Shown: piece by piece, positions 10,390 through 21,727 of the stretch
Layout: every line of letters starts with the position of its first letter
Position numbering within the stretch: position 1 is the stretch's first letter
From: Carnegiea gigantea
Taxonomy: Eukaryota > Streptophyta > Magnoliopsida > Caryophyllales > Cactaceae
DNA length: 64,000 nt
Reading direction: 5' to 3'
Assembly: GCA_029747015.1 (NCBI GenBank)
Contig: JAKOGI010002803.1
Coordinates: 1 to 64,000, forward strand
Position numbers and translations under genes: made by a program
Notes under the pieces: generated by a model
Databases searched by the model: none
What the model was told of the DNA's origin: nothing
The model's input: the letters and a program-made list of their open reading frames with translations, nothing else

Positions 10390-11767
10390 GGAGCGTGGGA
10401 GTTAGTTAGACCCAACTTGCCCTTGAGGTACTGGAACTGTGCTTTGCCAAGTGCTTTGGTGAGTATGTCAGCAGGTTGGTACTGAGAGCGAACATGAGCA
10501 AATGAGACGAGGCCTGCTACGAGCTTCTCTTGTACAAAATGACAGTCTAGTTCAATATATTTGGTGCAATCGTGAAAGATTGGGCTTCTTGCGATGTGCA
10601 GGGCTGCCTGGCTATCTAGTAGAGTCTCATAGGTTGAGAATGAAAGATGCCTAAGGATGCTAGAAACGTTGGCACCGGCAGGAGTTCACTAGTTGCCATT
10701 GCCATGGCTCTGTATTCGGCTTCGGCTGACGAACAGGACACTATTGCCTGTTTCCTTATACGCCATGATATGGGTGAGTGACCAAGTTTGATAAAGTAGG
10801 CACTTAATGATCGTCGAGAGAGAGGGCGGATACCCCAATCGGAGTCACAATAACCGTATAATTGTAGATTACTGTCGGAAGAAAGGAAAATATCTTCTCC
10901 TGTAGTGCCTTTCAGGTAGTGCACAACTCGTAACGTAGCATCCAGGTGATCCGTTTTAGGTGAGTGCATAAACTGTGATAAGGCATGGACAGCATAAGTA
11001 AGATCGAGCCTGGTTATTGTGAAGTAGATAAGGCATCCTACCAAGCATCGATACCGCGCAGTATCCTTCAGTGGGGAAACACTTGCCAAGGCAGGTTTGT
11101 GATTTTCAGCGATAGGAAAATCAGTTGGCTTGGCTCCTGATAATCCACACTCATCGATAATTTCAAGAGCATATTTGCACTGACATAAGAACATCCGGTT
11201 AGGTCCACGTGCTACCTCAATACCAAGGAAATATTTGAGAGGTCCTATGTCTTTGATGCTGAAACAGTGATGCAAATAGGCTTTAAAAGCCATAGAAGCA
11301 GCATGGTTGTTACTTGCCCGCACAATGTCATCCGTATAAACAAGGAGCGATAAGAATACGTCCCATTTGCGATATACAAAGAGGGAATAATCGGCATAGG
11401 AGCGAATAAATCTATATTTACACAATTTTGTGGATAGTTTGGCAAACCATTGCCGTGGGGCTTGTCACAGGCCATATAAGGACTTCTTTAGGCAGCAAAC
11501 TTTGGTAATGTCACTAGTTTTGAATCAAAGAGGGAGCCTTATATATACTTCTTCTTCCAAGTCGCCATGTAAGAATGTGTTAGTCACGTCCAGCTGATGA
11601 AGTTCCCAGCCTTTTGCAACTGCTACGGATGGAAAAAGCCTGATGCTTATCATTTTTGCAACAGGGGCAAATGTTTTATTATAGACAAATACTTCAACAT
11701 GATGATCGCCATGGATGACCAATCGCGCTTTGTAGCGCTGAACATTGCCATTAGCATCATATTTCAC
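10383..11767 (-). pseudogene. pol: Copia 1 reverse transcriptase and RNase H
   Basis: RT begins with the KARLVIHGDHH / ELHQLDVTNTFLHGDLEEEVY block in 11525-11767 and continues in 10616-11425 with the catalytic YTDD at 11327-11338, then KDIGPLKYFLGIEVA. RNase H follows with YGYCDSDWG and SCSSAEAEYRAMA. The last part, with LHIARSPIFHDCTKYIELDCHF and the QPADILTKAL motif, lies at 10383-10615 in a different frame, ending at TGA 10383-10385. Frameshifts near 10616 and between 11426 and 11525 break the gene. The catalytic residues of RT survive; the reading frame does not. Confidence 0.9.
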
Positions 11768-11899
11768 TTAATACACCCATTTACGACTAATGGGGTGCTT
11801 GCTCGGAGGGAGTTCCTCAATCAATCAAGTCTCATTCCTATCCAACGCTTCAATCTCTTCAGCCATGGCCGCACACCACTTAGAATCTCGTACTGCATC

Positions 11900-13430
11900 C
11901 TAGAATGAATTAGGCTCAACGACCCTTGTTATAGCACCCAAAAAATGTTGATAGGATACAGAAGAATTGTTAGTTAAGACATAGTTAGCTATAGGATATC
12001 GCAGACCTAAGGCTCCTTGGGTGGGTGAGCTGGCGAGAGAGAGGAGTTGTGAGGTGCGGAGGTCATTGGGACATGCACTGTAACACAAGTAGTCGGCGTA
12101 ACGCACAGGACGCTTATTGAGTCTGGAGGGCCTACCCGGGGCTTGGGCTGCATTTGAGGTCAATGGTGTGTTGGAAACGGCTAGCCCATAATGATTGTGG
12201 GATCCAGTAGGCTAATGTGGGCCACTACTACTAGGCTCGTGGCTTACCCATTCTTAGCTCAGTCCAGGCACATCACAAGACTACGGCTGGCCTAGTTCGA
12301 TGTCCGTGCTCGCTTCTGCCCATGTGACATGGAGGCTCCTCCTTGCTTCAATCATGGGTGGCCCATGATTTGCTGTTGTCCCTGACGGCTGCTGAAGGGG
12401 ATCTTCATTGTGTGAGGTAAGAAAAGATTCAGCTAGCCGTGAAGGAGTAGGTTCATCGTGTGGTTCGCTGGGTTGCACCATGGCTGCGAATGGAAAGATG
12501 TTCTCATGGAAGATGATGTAGTGGCTCACAAAATATTCTTCGGTCTCTAGATCGAGTAGTTTCTATCCCTTTTGGCCAAAGGGATAGCCCAGAAATAGAC
12601 ACCTCCTCCCCCTAGGGGAGAACTTGCCCTTGATCCTCTTGTTATGTGCAAAACTTAGGGAGCCAAATACCTTTATATAATTATATGAGGGTGTTTTACG
12701 ATAAAGCATCTCATATGGTGTCTTTCCATTCAATAGTTTGCTGGGCATTCGATTGATCAAATAGACGATCGTAAGCATGCATTCACCCCTGAACTTGGTA
12801 AGGAGACTAGCTTGAAACAGAAGGACTCGAGCAACATTCAAAACATGCCTATGTTTTCTTTCAACCGTTCTACTATGGTGTGTCCACCCAACTACTTTGG
12901 CGCAAGATTCCGTGTTCTTCATAGAATTGTTGCATGGGCTTGGAGGTGAATTCGGATCTGTTGTTGCTTTGTATGATCTTAATGGGGGTCCCAAATTGAT
13001 TTTGGACCATAATAATGAAATCTCCTAACAATTTGCTGGTTTCGACCCAATTAATCATTAAGTACATCCAAGTGGCCTAACTTGCGTCATCGACTATTGT
13101 GAAAAAATAGTGAGCCCTATAAGATGATGCTTCCTTATAAGGCCCCCAAATATCGCAATAAACAAGATTGAAAACAAACTCAGCTTTATTTGAACTTTCT
13201 GAAAAAGGGGTTCGAGCTTGCTTAGTCCAATGACAAATCTCACACACATCATTCTTAACATTACTACTAATTACTTCTAAATTATTTGGTAAGAAAGATA
13301 AAATTGTACGGGATGGATGTCCCAGTCGCCTATGCCATAGATGATCAGTGTTGACAACATTGACTTATGGCTTGTCCAATGACCCATCCTTAAAGTAGTA
13401 AACTCCTTCTCGTTGCTCACCCACACCAAT
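11900..13430 (-). pseudogene. Copia 1 integrase region, broken
   Basis: Reading downward from 13430, the gag-pre-integrase zinc domain shows LWHRRLGHPSRTILSF and CEICHWTKQARTPF with HHCC spacing (13200-13340). The DDE core follows with DIWGPYKEAS. In the second catalytic segment the sequence is IQSNNRSEF (ORF 12873-13067), where copia integrases normally have an Asp, so the second catalytic Asp appears replaced by Asn. The third segment, VERKHRHVLNVAR, and the INRMPSKLLNGKTPYEMLY block are in 12563-12994. Pro/Ser-rich linker sequence toward RT is in 12281-12529 and 11900-12163. Several frameshifts and stops separate these pieces. Confidence 0.87.
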
Positions 13431-13438
13431 CGGAGTCC

Positions 13439-13931
13439 TCAAAATACGGCCTTGCAAGACACAAAAATCATCGAAAAAGTCACATTATAGTTTAGCTCCT
13501 TACATGATTTTGCCACTGAAATTAGATTGCATTGAAGCGAAGGAACATATAGAACTTTATTCAATTTGATCCGTTGTCCTAACATCACAGAGCCTTCATC
13601 ATTGGCCATGGTGTGTGTCCCATTTGGCAAGGCAACCGATATAGACGAAATTTTCTTCGTCTCGTGCATCACTTTTGGATCCCTAGTCATATGACATGAA
13701 GCTCCATCGTTAAACATCCAAGCAATATTATCTGATAATTTTTCGATCCCGGGTTTTGGTGTTTTAATAAGACTGAGCAGCTTCTGAATCTCCTCAGGGC
13801 TTAGTCCTGGAATTGACACTGGGCCAAGGCCTGTTAGGCTACTGCTGTTGGATGTTCCCTCTTCGGTCAGGGCCAGAGTCTGATTTGCTGTTTGAAGCCA
13901 TGCCCACGTCTTGCTGTTAAGTCTTAAATCA
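13439..13931 (-). pseudogene. Copia 1 protease and end of gag
   Basis: An open piece that starts in gag-linker sequence, includes the ALPNGTHTM and VLYVPSLQCNLISVAK motifs usual after copia protease, and has NDGASCHMT at the place where an Asp-Ser/Thr-Gly-Ala active site is expected. The catalytic Asp position is therefore Asn, so the protease is probably dead. Coding sequence stops abruptly at the AT-rich insert beginning near 13932. Confidence 0.85.
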
Positions 13932-16232
13932 TGCATGGTTTTAATTATTATTTTGATTATATTATATATATTATTTCATTTAATTTACTTTATTTTATAT
14001 ATTTTTTAGGTTAAGCATTAATAAAATAAATAGCACAACGGCAGACGTCGAAGTTCGGATTTTACACGCTAAGTTATCAAGTCGGTCCAAAATTAATGAT
14101 TTATGAAAAATATTATTTTCATAAATTATTTGGGCTGGGATTACAAAATTATTACTGCTAATTGAATAGAAACTAGAAGATTTGGAAAAGAAAGAGTCCA
14201 AAGAAGAAAACCCTAGTAACTATTACTATAAACACCCCACGCCTACCTCGTGAACACCCCACACCTCTTCATCATCAACACCCCATGCCACCCTCTTTTC
14301 ACAAATACACCACACCTAACCCACTCATCATTATCATCACCTTCATCACCATCATTATCATCACCTTCATCACTCATCATTATCGTCACCTTCATCACTC
14401 CATAAAAACCCCTTCTCCCTCACCATTGATTAGACATACTGCACCATCTTCATCAAGATTCATCATCATATATTATCAACTCTCCAAGGCCAAAGAATCA
14501 TCATCCGCGGCTTTCACAAAGTAATATTGTTTTTTTTCTTTGATTTTATGAGTTTAGTTGTTAACTAAACATGAATTATTTAGGTAAATTGTGTAATTTA
14601 ATTTTTAATATGAGTGAGTAATTTTCTGATACTTAGTATAATCTATTTGAAACCATGCTAAATTAATTATTTTGAAACAAGTTTTATGCTTTATTGTATA
14701 GTTGATTTTTATCCATGATTCAATAATGATTACTATTTATCGTTTATGATGTTCGTGTTATATTAATTAGAATGCATGCTAGTTAATTTAATACGAATTC
14801 ATATGATAGTTTAAAAGGCTTTAATATATAAAAGTTATAGTCTTTTAGGTATTAGTATTACCTTAATTAATCATGGATGACTTAAAACCAGCTCTTTTAA
14901 TTAGATAATCGTTATAGATTTTTGTTAAATCCATTTACTGATAAATTGGTTACAAGGGGTTAGATGATATTTTTCTAATACGTAATGTCATAGTTTGATT
15001 AAATTCTTGCGCTGATGTTAGGATTATCAAAACTATTAGGGTTTACATTGGGGCTGGACTTAAATAAACTATAATATAAGGAAAAACGGAGAAAATCTGC
15101 TGGTGGGTGTCTTCTATAGTATAACTCATAGATAAAATTGATTTGTGTGTTGATGATAAATATTAATTTACATGGTGGATATAGATTATGCTAAGTATTT
15201 TTCATAAATTTGGTATCTTTGATAAGTATTTGTTGCCTTTTAATTAATTTGTTTAGTTTGTCAATTTTAATTCTTAAATTTATAAGCTTTAATATAAATT
15301 TCGTCTACACCCCCTCAAAAGAGTAGTTTTTTAGGAGTGTCTTGGTAATATTAGATTAGTTAGATTTTGATTTTTAGTGTAGTTATAATTTTCATATTTA
15401 ATTTATATTATGTTTTGCCATTTATTTATCTGTTTGTTAGAAATTAGGTTAAAAATAGTTCCTTTAGTATTTCTTCATATTTTAGTCCCTTTTACAGTTT
15501 ATATAGTGTCCTCTTTTTTCTATATTTAATTTTGAAATTTTTGAAAATTATTTGATAATTTTTCAGAATTATTTCGTGAATTAGATATGTGCAGGTTTTT
15601 ATTTTAATAAATCTGACTATTACGTTTTTTAATTTTTATTTTATGTTGTTATTGTTTTACTAAGTCCAGAAAATTATATCCTAAAATCTGGGCAATTTTG
15701 TTATTTAATTTCGTATTTATATTAGTGTAGTTTATTTTTCTCTAATTTCATATTTTATTTTCTGTTTTCATTTTTTAGAGTTAATTTTCTGTTTTAATTT
15801 TTCTGAATTATTTTACATAAAATTTTGGAGTTATTAAGTTATAAACTTGTAGAATATTAATTTGGATTACTTTCTGGAATTTTTAATATTAATTTTCTGC
15901 TTGTTATTTTCTGTTTTAATTTTCAGTCTAATATTATGTTCTGGTTTTTTCATTTTTCAGATTATTTAGGATAGCTATCTACTATTTTATTTCCAGAACT
16001 AAATTTAGAATATTCAGGAGCAATATTAAGTATTTTTCCAGATTTTTACTTATTAAATTTGATTTATTTTAATAATATAAAGAGAAGTTATAATAAATTA
16101 GAGTAGTAAAATCATTTAGAATTAAAATAGCTTATTATCATAATCTTTTCTCGTGAGATCGATCTCTACTTTCCTATGCTGTAAATATTATTTATGAATC
16201 AAAGTAGTGGTTTAATTTATAACTCTACGACA
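13932..16232 (+). repeat. AT-rich insert in copia 1, candidate solo LTR
   Basis: 2.3 kb of AT-rich DNA interrupts copia 1 between gag (ending near 16233) and protease (resuming near 13931). It starts TG and ends CA. It carries a TATA-like ACTATAAACACC near 14224-14235, and its right end has a TCGTGAGATCGATCTCTAC segment and a run to CTCTACGACA of the kind seen at Ty3-type LTR 3' ends. No internal coding domain is present. The 5-bp flanks AATCA and AGCTT do not match, so the boundaries or the solo-LTR reading may be wrong. Confidence 0.5.
14324..14402. repeat. ATC/TCA-rich tandem repeat
   Basis: Repeated CATCATTATCATCACCTT-like units in the AT-rich insert. The ORF crossing it is low complexity and is not considered a gene. 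Confidence 0.75.
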
Positions 16233-17110
16233 AGCTTTACACCTGCGCTTGCTCGGCCAGCTCCTCTGCCTCAGCCTATTCGGCCTCCTCTCCCACATGC
16301 TCGGGTCCCCCAGTTCGAAGGGTACCCGATTAGTTCACAGCATCCGTCCTCCGTGCGTCCTGGACGTCCACCATGCTTGCATGTAGGCCTTTCTGCTGTA
16401 ATCGGGTGCTCCTTGATGGCAAAGGCCACCATATTTTCAGTCCTACGATCTCGACCCAACATGAGTCATTTATGATTCTCCTCCTGCTACACCATATTAA
16501 AGATTCGGTGGAGGGATAGTAGTGGGTCCGTTGCCAAGATTTGGCTTCGTATATTGCCATATACCTCGCCATTAAGTCCCACGAGAAATTGGTGTGCTTG
16601 CTTCTCTAACATTTTTAATACTTTACCCCCAATGTTACATTCATACTTTCGACCAGTACATTGAGGAAGTTGAGTGTAATTGGTTAATTCACCTCACATT
16701 CCCATGAGTTTAGAGTAGAATTCAACCACATCTAATCCTTCCTATTTGCATTCAGCTGTATCTGTTTTAAGTTGGTGGATTTTAGGGGTATTAGCCACCG
16801 CATACCTTTTTCGTAGATTTTCCCACATTGCTGCTGCTATTTCGACATAGGCGATGCTTGTACGCAGTTTTGGCTCAATGACATTGATAATCCAAGAACA
16901 TATCATCGAGTTGGCCATCTCCCATGTGTTCAATTCACGAAAGTCGTCTCCTTTAGGTGTAGGCTTGGTTGGGGTTCCATCTATGAACCCTAGCTTGTTT
17001 TTGGATCTTAAAGCTATTCGTACAGCCTTTTACCACAAATCGTAATTTTTGTCATTGAAGATTACTGAAGTGATTACCGTTCCAGAACGTTCTGAAGGGT
17101 GAAGGTAGTA
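16233..17110 (-). pseudogene. gag: Copia 1 gag (UBN2-type)
   Basis: Capsid protein remnant, read from 17110 downward. The N-terminal SPYYLHPSERSG stretch lies close to the primer site and is followed by KNKLGFIDGTPTKP, then MANSMICSWIINVIEPKLRTSI with MWENLRKRY (16742-16933), the UBN2/gag core of plant copia. Further down are QFLVGLNGEVYGNIRSQIL (about 16520-16610) and RRTENMVAFA. The zinc knuckle region reads CKHGGRPGRTEDGC (16271-16462), with the second Cys and the His replaced, so RNA binding by the knuckle is probably lost. Several frameshifts and one stop after the UBN2 core are present. Confidence 0.88.
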
Positions 17111-17152
17111 AGGGGATTGACTGTCGATCACAAACCCCTTTCCTCCACTGAT

Positions 17153-17165
17153 GGCTCTGATACCA
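17153..17165 (-). other. tRNA-Met primer binding site of copia 1
   Basis: On the minus strand TGGTATCAGAGCC, complementary to the initiator tRNA-Met 3' end, directly after the 5' LTR terminus TCA. Confidence 0.92.
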
Positions 17166-17403
17166 TGATGAAACTACTTAAACATTTGATAGAAAAATAT
17201 TATTGAGCATGAGAAGACATAAATCAGCTTTTATTACTTGCTTGGCTCTGTAGGTACTAATGCTTGATGTTTATATAGTACACATGCCATGTTAGCCCTT
17301 CTATGCCCTAGCCGTGTATTGCTTGGTGTCCAAGCAAGGAGAAGAGTCCAATATTAAGACCAATACAGGAAACAATATCTAAGAAAAATATTATTTGCTA
17401 AAT
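17166..17403 (-). repeat. 5' LTR of copia 1, outer end truncated
   Basis: Aligns with 10113-10375 but ends at TTTGCTAAATA where the other LTR continues for about 25 more bases to TAACA. A 9-11 base segment is also missing near 17396. The lost end abuts the low-complexity start of the RTE LINE region. Confidence 0.88.
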
Positions 17404-17439
17404 ATTTTTGTGGTGTCTCTATTTTTGTGGTTGGAGGGT

Positions 17440-18010
17440 AGTATTAGTATTAGTATTGGTAGTAATATCATTACTATTATTATCATTATCATTATCTGTT
17501 ACTAGTATTCTTTTAGTAGTGTTATTGTTAAGATCATTTTTTTACTTTATTGCTATTGCTATAGTTATTTTTGTCATAAATATTATCAGTATTAATATTA
17601 GTTTTTGTCGTAATATTATTACTATTATTATCATTATAATTATTAGTTTTACTATTATTATTTTAGCAGTACTAATATTTAGGTTATTTTTTACGTTATT
17701 ACTATTGTTATTGTTTTTTATTATCACTATATTAGTATTATTACCACTTACTATTTTTAGAGTCAGCCCTCCTACACATTTAGACAGGTTTGATACTAGT
17801 GTGTAGTATTTGCCCGCTATTTCTATTCTCTTATGCTTTTCTTAGTATTTTAATAGTATAGGGGTCTTTATTATTATTGTATTTTTTGTGTTATTTATTA
17901 GTAGCAACTTGTTTTGTGTCTTTTCTAATTTATATACTGTTAGTGTCATTTTTTATGTCGTGATTAGTATTAGTATTACTACTATTATTGTATTGGTGGA
18001 GTTATTGTAT
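17440..18010 (+). repeat. TAT/TTA-rich low-complexity leader of RTE LINE 1
   Basis: Long irregular array of three-base units such as TATTAG, TATTAT and TTATTG. It produces a 132-residue hydrophobic reading frame (17408-17806) that is an artefact of composition. Confidence 0.7.
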
Positions 18011-18123
18011 GTTGTTGCTTTGTGGGAGTGGGTGTTGTTAGCTTAAGCTAGTAGCGAGCAACATATTAGCTTCAGCTTGCCCTCCGGGGGGGAATAGGGT
18101 TAGGAGGGATAGGATTTCGAAAG

Positions 18124-18720
18124 ATGCGTCTAGCATCTTGGAATATTGGGTCACTTACTGGTAAGTCAATAGAATTAGTTAAATCTTTGCGTATGCATAA
18201 GATAACATGGCCTGTGTTCAAGAGACTAAGTGGGCGGGAGCTAAAGTTCTAGAGAAATTGATAGGTATAAGCTATGATGCTCAGGGTCAAACAGGGCTAG
18301 GAGTTGATTGACTTAGTTGTTGGAGTGAGGTGTATGAGTCATCGCATTACGGCTATTAAGATAGTGGTGGGATTAGAAATTCTAAATATTTAGTGTTTAT
18401 CCACCTCAAACAGGTTTGGCAGAGGATATTAAAAAGCAATTTTGGAAGTATTTCGATATCGTCACTTAGGATGTACCTTAGAGTGCGAAACTTTTCACAA
18501 AAGAAGACTTCAATGGCCATATTGGTGTGAAAGCAGGCGGATATGATACGGCTTATGGAGATTTCAATTATGGGGAGAGAAACAATAGAAGAGTTTCTAT
18601 TCTGGACATTACAGTTTTTATTTTAAGAAGAAGGAGACCACCTGGTTGTCTTTAAGAGTGGCTTCATAAAGACTCAAATTGATTACTTCTTGATCAGGGT
18701 GAATAATAAAAGGTTGTGTA
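18124..18720 (+). pseudogene. RTE endonuclease domain
   Basis: Endonuclease that would nick the target site. It starts at ATG 18124 with MRLASWNIGSLTGKSIELVK, the exonuclease-endonuclease-phosphatase first motif with its catalytic Asn. A frameshift near 18208 leads to MACVQETKWAGAK with the catalytic Glu. Further on, the FNGHIGVKAGGYDTAYG block (18510-18560) and TQIDYFLI (18670-18695) are visible in shifted frames. The usual Asp of the G-D-F-N-G motif is lost at that site. Multiple stops and frameshifts make it non-functional. Confidence 0.85.
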
Positions 18721-18730
18721 AGGTTGTAAG

Positions 18731-19673
18731 ATGATACTAAGTAAGTATATAGGAACTCAACATAGGTTGCTAGTATTGGATGTAGAGTTCAAATGTTCAA
18801 AGTCAAAGAAGAATAGTGTTGGAACCCCAGAGTTAAGTGGTGGAATTTTACTAAGAAGACTGCTAGGAACTCATCAAAGAGAATTACTAAGGAAGAAATT
18901 TGGAAGGAAGTAGAGATGTAAATACAATATGGGAAGAAATGGCAGAATGTATTTGAAAGTTGGCTAAGAAATCTTAATTACATCTAGGAGAAGTGGTAGT
19001 AAAATGAAAGGAGACTGATAGTGGAATAAGGAGGTAAAGGAGAAAACAAAGGAGAAAAAAGATGGGTACACTGCTTTTATAAACAGTGAAACGAATGAAG
19101 AGAAAGAGGTCCGCAGAGTTAGATATAAGGCAGCAAAAAAGGTAGCTAAGAAAGCCGTTGTGGTAGCTAAGAGCAAGGCTTTTGATAGTTTATATCAAAA
19201 ACTCAATGTTAAGGAAGGTGAGAAGGAAGCCTTTAAGCTAGGCAAAGGTACTTTGCTAGACTCTTCAATGGTAAAGTGTTGGAAGATTTTCAGAGTAGAG
19301 AACCAAGGATTTGGATGACGTAAGGTGCATCGAAGATAAAGATGGTAAGGTGCTAGCTAAGGAGGCAAAAATGACGGAGAGATGGCAAGGGTACTTTTCC
19401 AGAGTCCTCAATGGTGAAGTGTTGGAAGATTTTCGGAGTAAGGAACGAAAGTAGTGGGAGGCAACTTAATCCTCGGTTATGTGAATCTATCAGCAAGGAT
19501 AAGACTAAAGAGGTCCTAAAGAAGATGGCCAACGGGAAGACAAAGGGACCAGATCAAATACCGGTGGAAGTATGGAAGTGTTTGTGGAGAAGGATTAAAA
19601 TGGCTAACAGAGCTAATTGCGATTATTTTTAGGATTACTAAATGCCTAGAAAATGGAGGTTTAATGTAGTTAT
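18731..19673 (+). pseudogene. RTE linker and start of reverse transcriptase
   Basis: Contains the VLDVEFKCSKSKK stretch (18770-18810), the Lys-rich EVKEKTKEKKDGYTAFINSETNEEKEVRR region (19030-19120), AKSKAFDSLYQKL, and the RT0 motif KKMANGKTKGPDQIPVEVWKCL (19411-19632). Part of the text around 19265-19300 repeats at 19407-19440 (a segment with GGTGAAGTGTTGGAAGATTTTC), a short internal duplication. The gene is cut at 19673 by a DNA element. Confidence 0.85.
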
Positions 19674-21727
19674 CATTGGCGGATCCAGATGTCTAGATTA
19701 GGGGTGTCCATCAATTAATGCTGTCACTAATATACACTATAAAAAAAGAAAAATAATAGGATACATACTGTGGTACTTTATTTTGTACAACCGCTCCATC
19801 TCTTATTTTTGACAAACATTTCATCTCGCATTACTGCACTAGCGAAAGTTGATAAGTAATAATGTACATCACTTTTTTACTCTAAAAAACAAAGAAAAAA
19901 CTATGGTACCTCTGCCACCACGTGTGTTCTTTGAGGATTTTTATATTTTGAAGTTGATATATAAATTGTGTTGAAATTGGAGAATGTTAAGATAACATAC
20001 AATTTACTACAATTGTTAGTTGGAAAACACAAATCTTCAGTACGAAGTAATTAAAAAAAAGGACAATTGAGACATGAAATGAACGCGTCAAATATGAAAT
20101 AAACTACAAATAAACAATGTCCACCATGTAATCACACCAAACGGTGAAAAAAGAAATAGTATCAAATTCAAATCAATGATTAGTGTCAAGTTAAAGAAAC
20201 TTTTGCACCAACAACACATAGCCAACCGAAAAAATAAAAATAAAAATAAAACAAAATTAAAGAGATTAGAATTAGATTAAGGGTTGTTTGGTAACAACTT
20301 TTTGGGAAAAAAAAGCTGCTTGGGGGCATTTCAGCTGTTTTGACCAAGTCAAACAGTTAAATGGATGTTTGGTAAACAACTGTTTGAAACAACTATTTGG
20401 CCCTAAAAGCTCTTTTTGTGAAGGTTGTTTCCATTAGCCTTTTCAAAAGTGTTTTTTTGTGGAAATGACATATTTACCCAAGACTTTAAACAAATTATAT
20501 TACATGCTATTGTGTTATATTTAATTATTTATATAATATTATTTTAGAAAATAGAAAGAGCATATAGTATTATAAAGTGTTCCTTAGTAGCATTCGAACC
20601 CGGTTAGATCTTGAGGATTAACAAGAGTAGAGTTTTCTTTTGAGGCAAAAACAAACTATGGAAGTTACATTGTCTCTTTCATTATTTGTATTTTTTTCCC
20701 CTTAACTAAGTAGTATAGCTTTTGGTGTAAATTTTCTAATTTCGCTAGTATATTATATTACGCTTATTCGGTTCTCTCAGTATCCACCTTTATGAACGCA
20801 TAATATTGTGATATTTATACTTTAGATTATTTAATCTCCTTTTCGATTACCTTAACAATGAGCTTTGGATCAATGCAAATAGTAACATTTGATACTATGT
20901 TTTGTATGAATTGAATTCAATGAAAACAAAGTCATTGGAAATTCATATAAATTTCAACTTCAATTCATAAACCAACAAAATTTTTAAAAAAAACAAAATA
21001 GCTTTATAAAACATTGACATAATTTACGTAACTACAAATTAAAAAGAAATAAGATAGACGATGAATGTAAGTTATGTAGAATTTAATAAGAAAGTAAAAT
21101 TTATCAATGAACTTTTTCTTCTATTTTTTGGTGTGATCAAAAATGAAGTTAATTGATACTTATGATGCCAATTTAATTCTTTTTAAAAAGAACTTGACCA
21201 ATACATAAAAAAAAGTATGTTCTATTGAGAAGTAATTTTGAGATAAGGATATAAATGGAATTTTATCAAACACTTTCATCAGAAACAGCTAACTTTACTA
21301 AACAGTTTTTCTACAAACAGCTAATTCAACCAGCTAATGCAAACAGCTAATTCAAACAACTAACAGCTAACAACTAATACAAATAGTTAATAGCTAATAG
21401 CTAACAACCAAGTATGGCCTAAATTAAAAGTCTAAAATCCAAATAAGAAAGAAAGGGAGGCAAAGAAATTTGGGCTTGGGTGCATTTAATTTTATTTTAC
21501 TTTTCTATCAAATTCCAACTTTATAATTGTACTATTGGTGTTTAAAAAAATTTAAAATGTCAATATATGGGTTGAGTCTATTTAAAAAGCATTTATTATA
21601 ACTTTTTTTGTTTAATTTAGAGGTGTCTACATATACTAAGCTAACCCCATTTAAAAGCTAATTAGAATTTTTTTTCCAGCTAGGGGTATCCATGAACACC
21701 CCTCCCATATGTATAGATCTGCCTATG
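19674..21727. mobile_element. Non-autonomous DNA element, 8-bp target duplication
   Basis: 2054-bp insertion in the LINE reverse transcriptase. Ends CATTGGCGGATCC and, inverted, CATAGGCAGATCT; the inverted similarity extends over an AGGGGTGTCCAT motif near 19700-19712. It is flanked by GTAGTTAT (19666-19673) and GTAGTCAT (21728-21735), one mismatch. Removing it and one flank restores LINE coding across the junction. No transposase was seen. An 8-bp duplication fits hAT; other superfamilies are not excluded. Confidence 0.8.
20281..21419. mobile_element. PIF/Harbinger-like non-autonomous element nested inside
   Basis: 1139 bp, flanked by TAA on both sides (20278-20280 and 21420-21422). Ends GGGTTGTTTGGTAAC and, inverted, GGCCATACTTGGTTGTTAGC share the TTGGT core. 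Subterminal repeats of AACAGCTAA and AACAACTAAT type crowd the right end (21288-21410). It has no coding capacity. Confidence 0.65.

Larger units (their letters stand above)
10113..17403 (-). mobile_element. Ty1/copia retrotransposon 1
   Basis: Minus-strand copia element with a 3' LTR at 10113-10375, polypurine tract, pol, protease, gag, tRNA-Met primer site and a 5' LTR at 17166-17403. Domain order (gag, protease, integrase, RT, RNase H) is that of Ty1/copia. Subtracting the 2.3-kb insert at 13932-16232 leaves about 5 kb, a usual copia length. The 5' LTR lacks about 25 bp at its outer end where it meets the RTE LINE region, so no target duplication can be matched. Confidence 0.92.

Noticed and set aside
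11597..11908. 103-residue plus-strand ORF
   Set aside because: Antisense shadow of copia 1 reverse transcriptase.
14324..14402. Regularly spaced repeats considered as a CRISPR-like array
   Set aside because: Units are contiguous trinucleotide-based repeats with no spacers, in a plant repeat context.
14285..14524. 79-residue Thr/Ile/His-rich ORF
   Set aside because: Driven by ATC/TCA tandem repeats in the AT-rich insert.
17408..17806. 132-residue hydrophobic ORF resembling a multi-span membrane protein
   Set aside because: It is produced by TAT/TTA/ATT low-complexity DNA; the reverse strand also gives a long frame over the same repeats.
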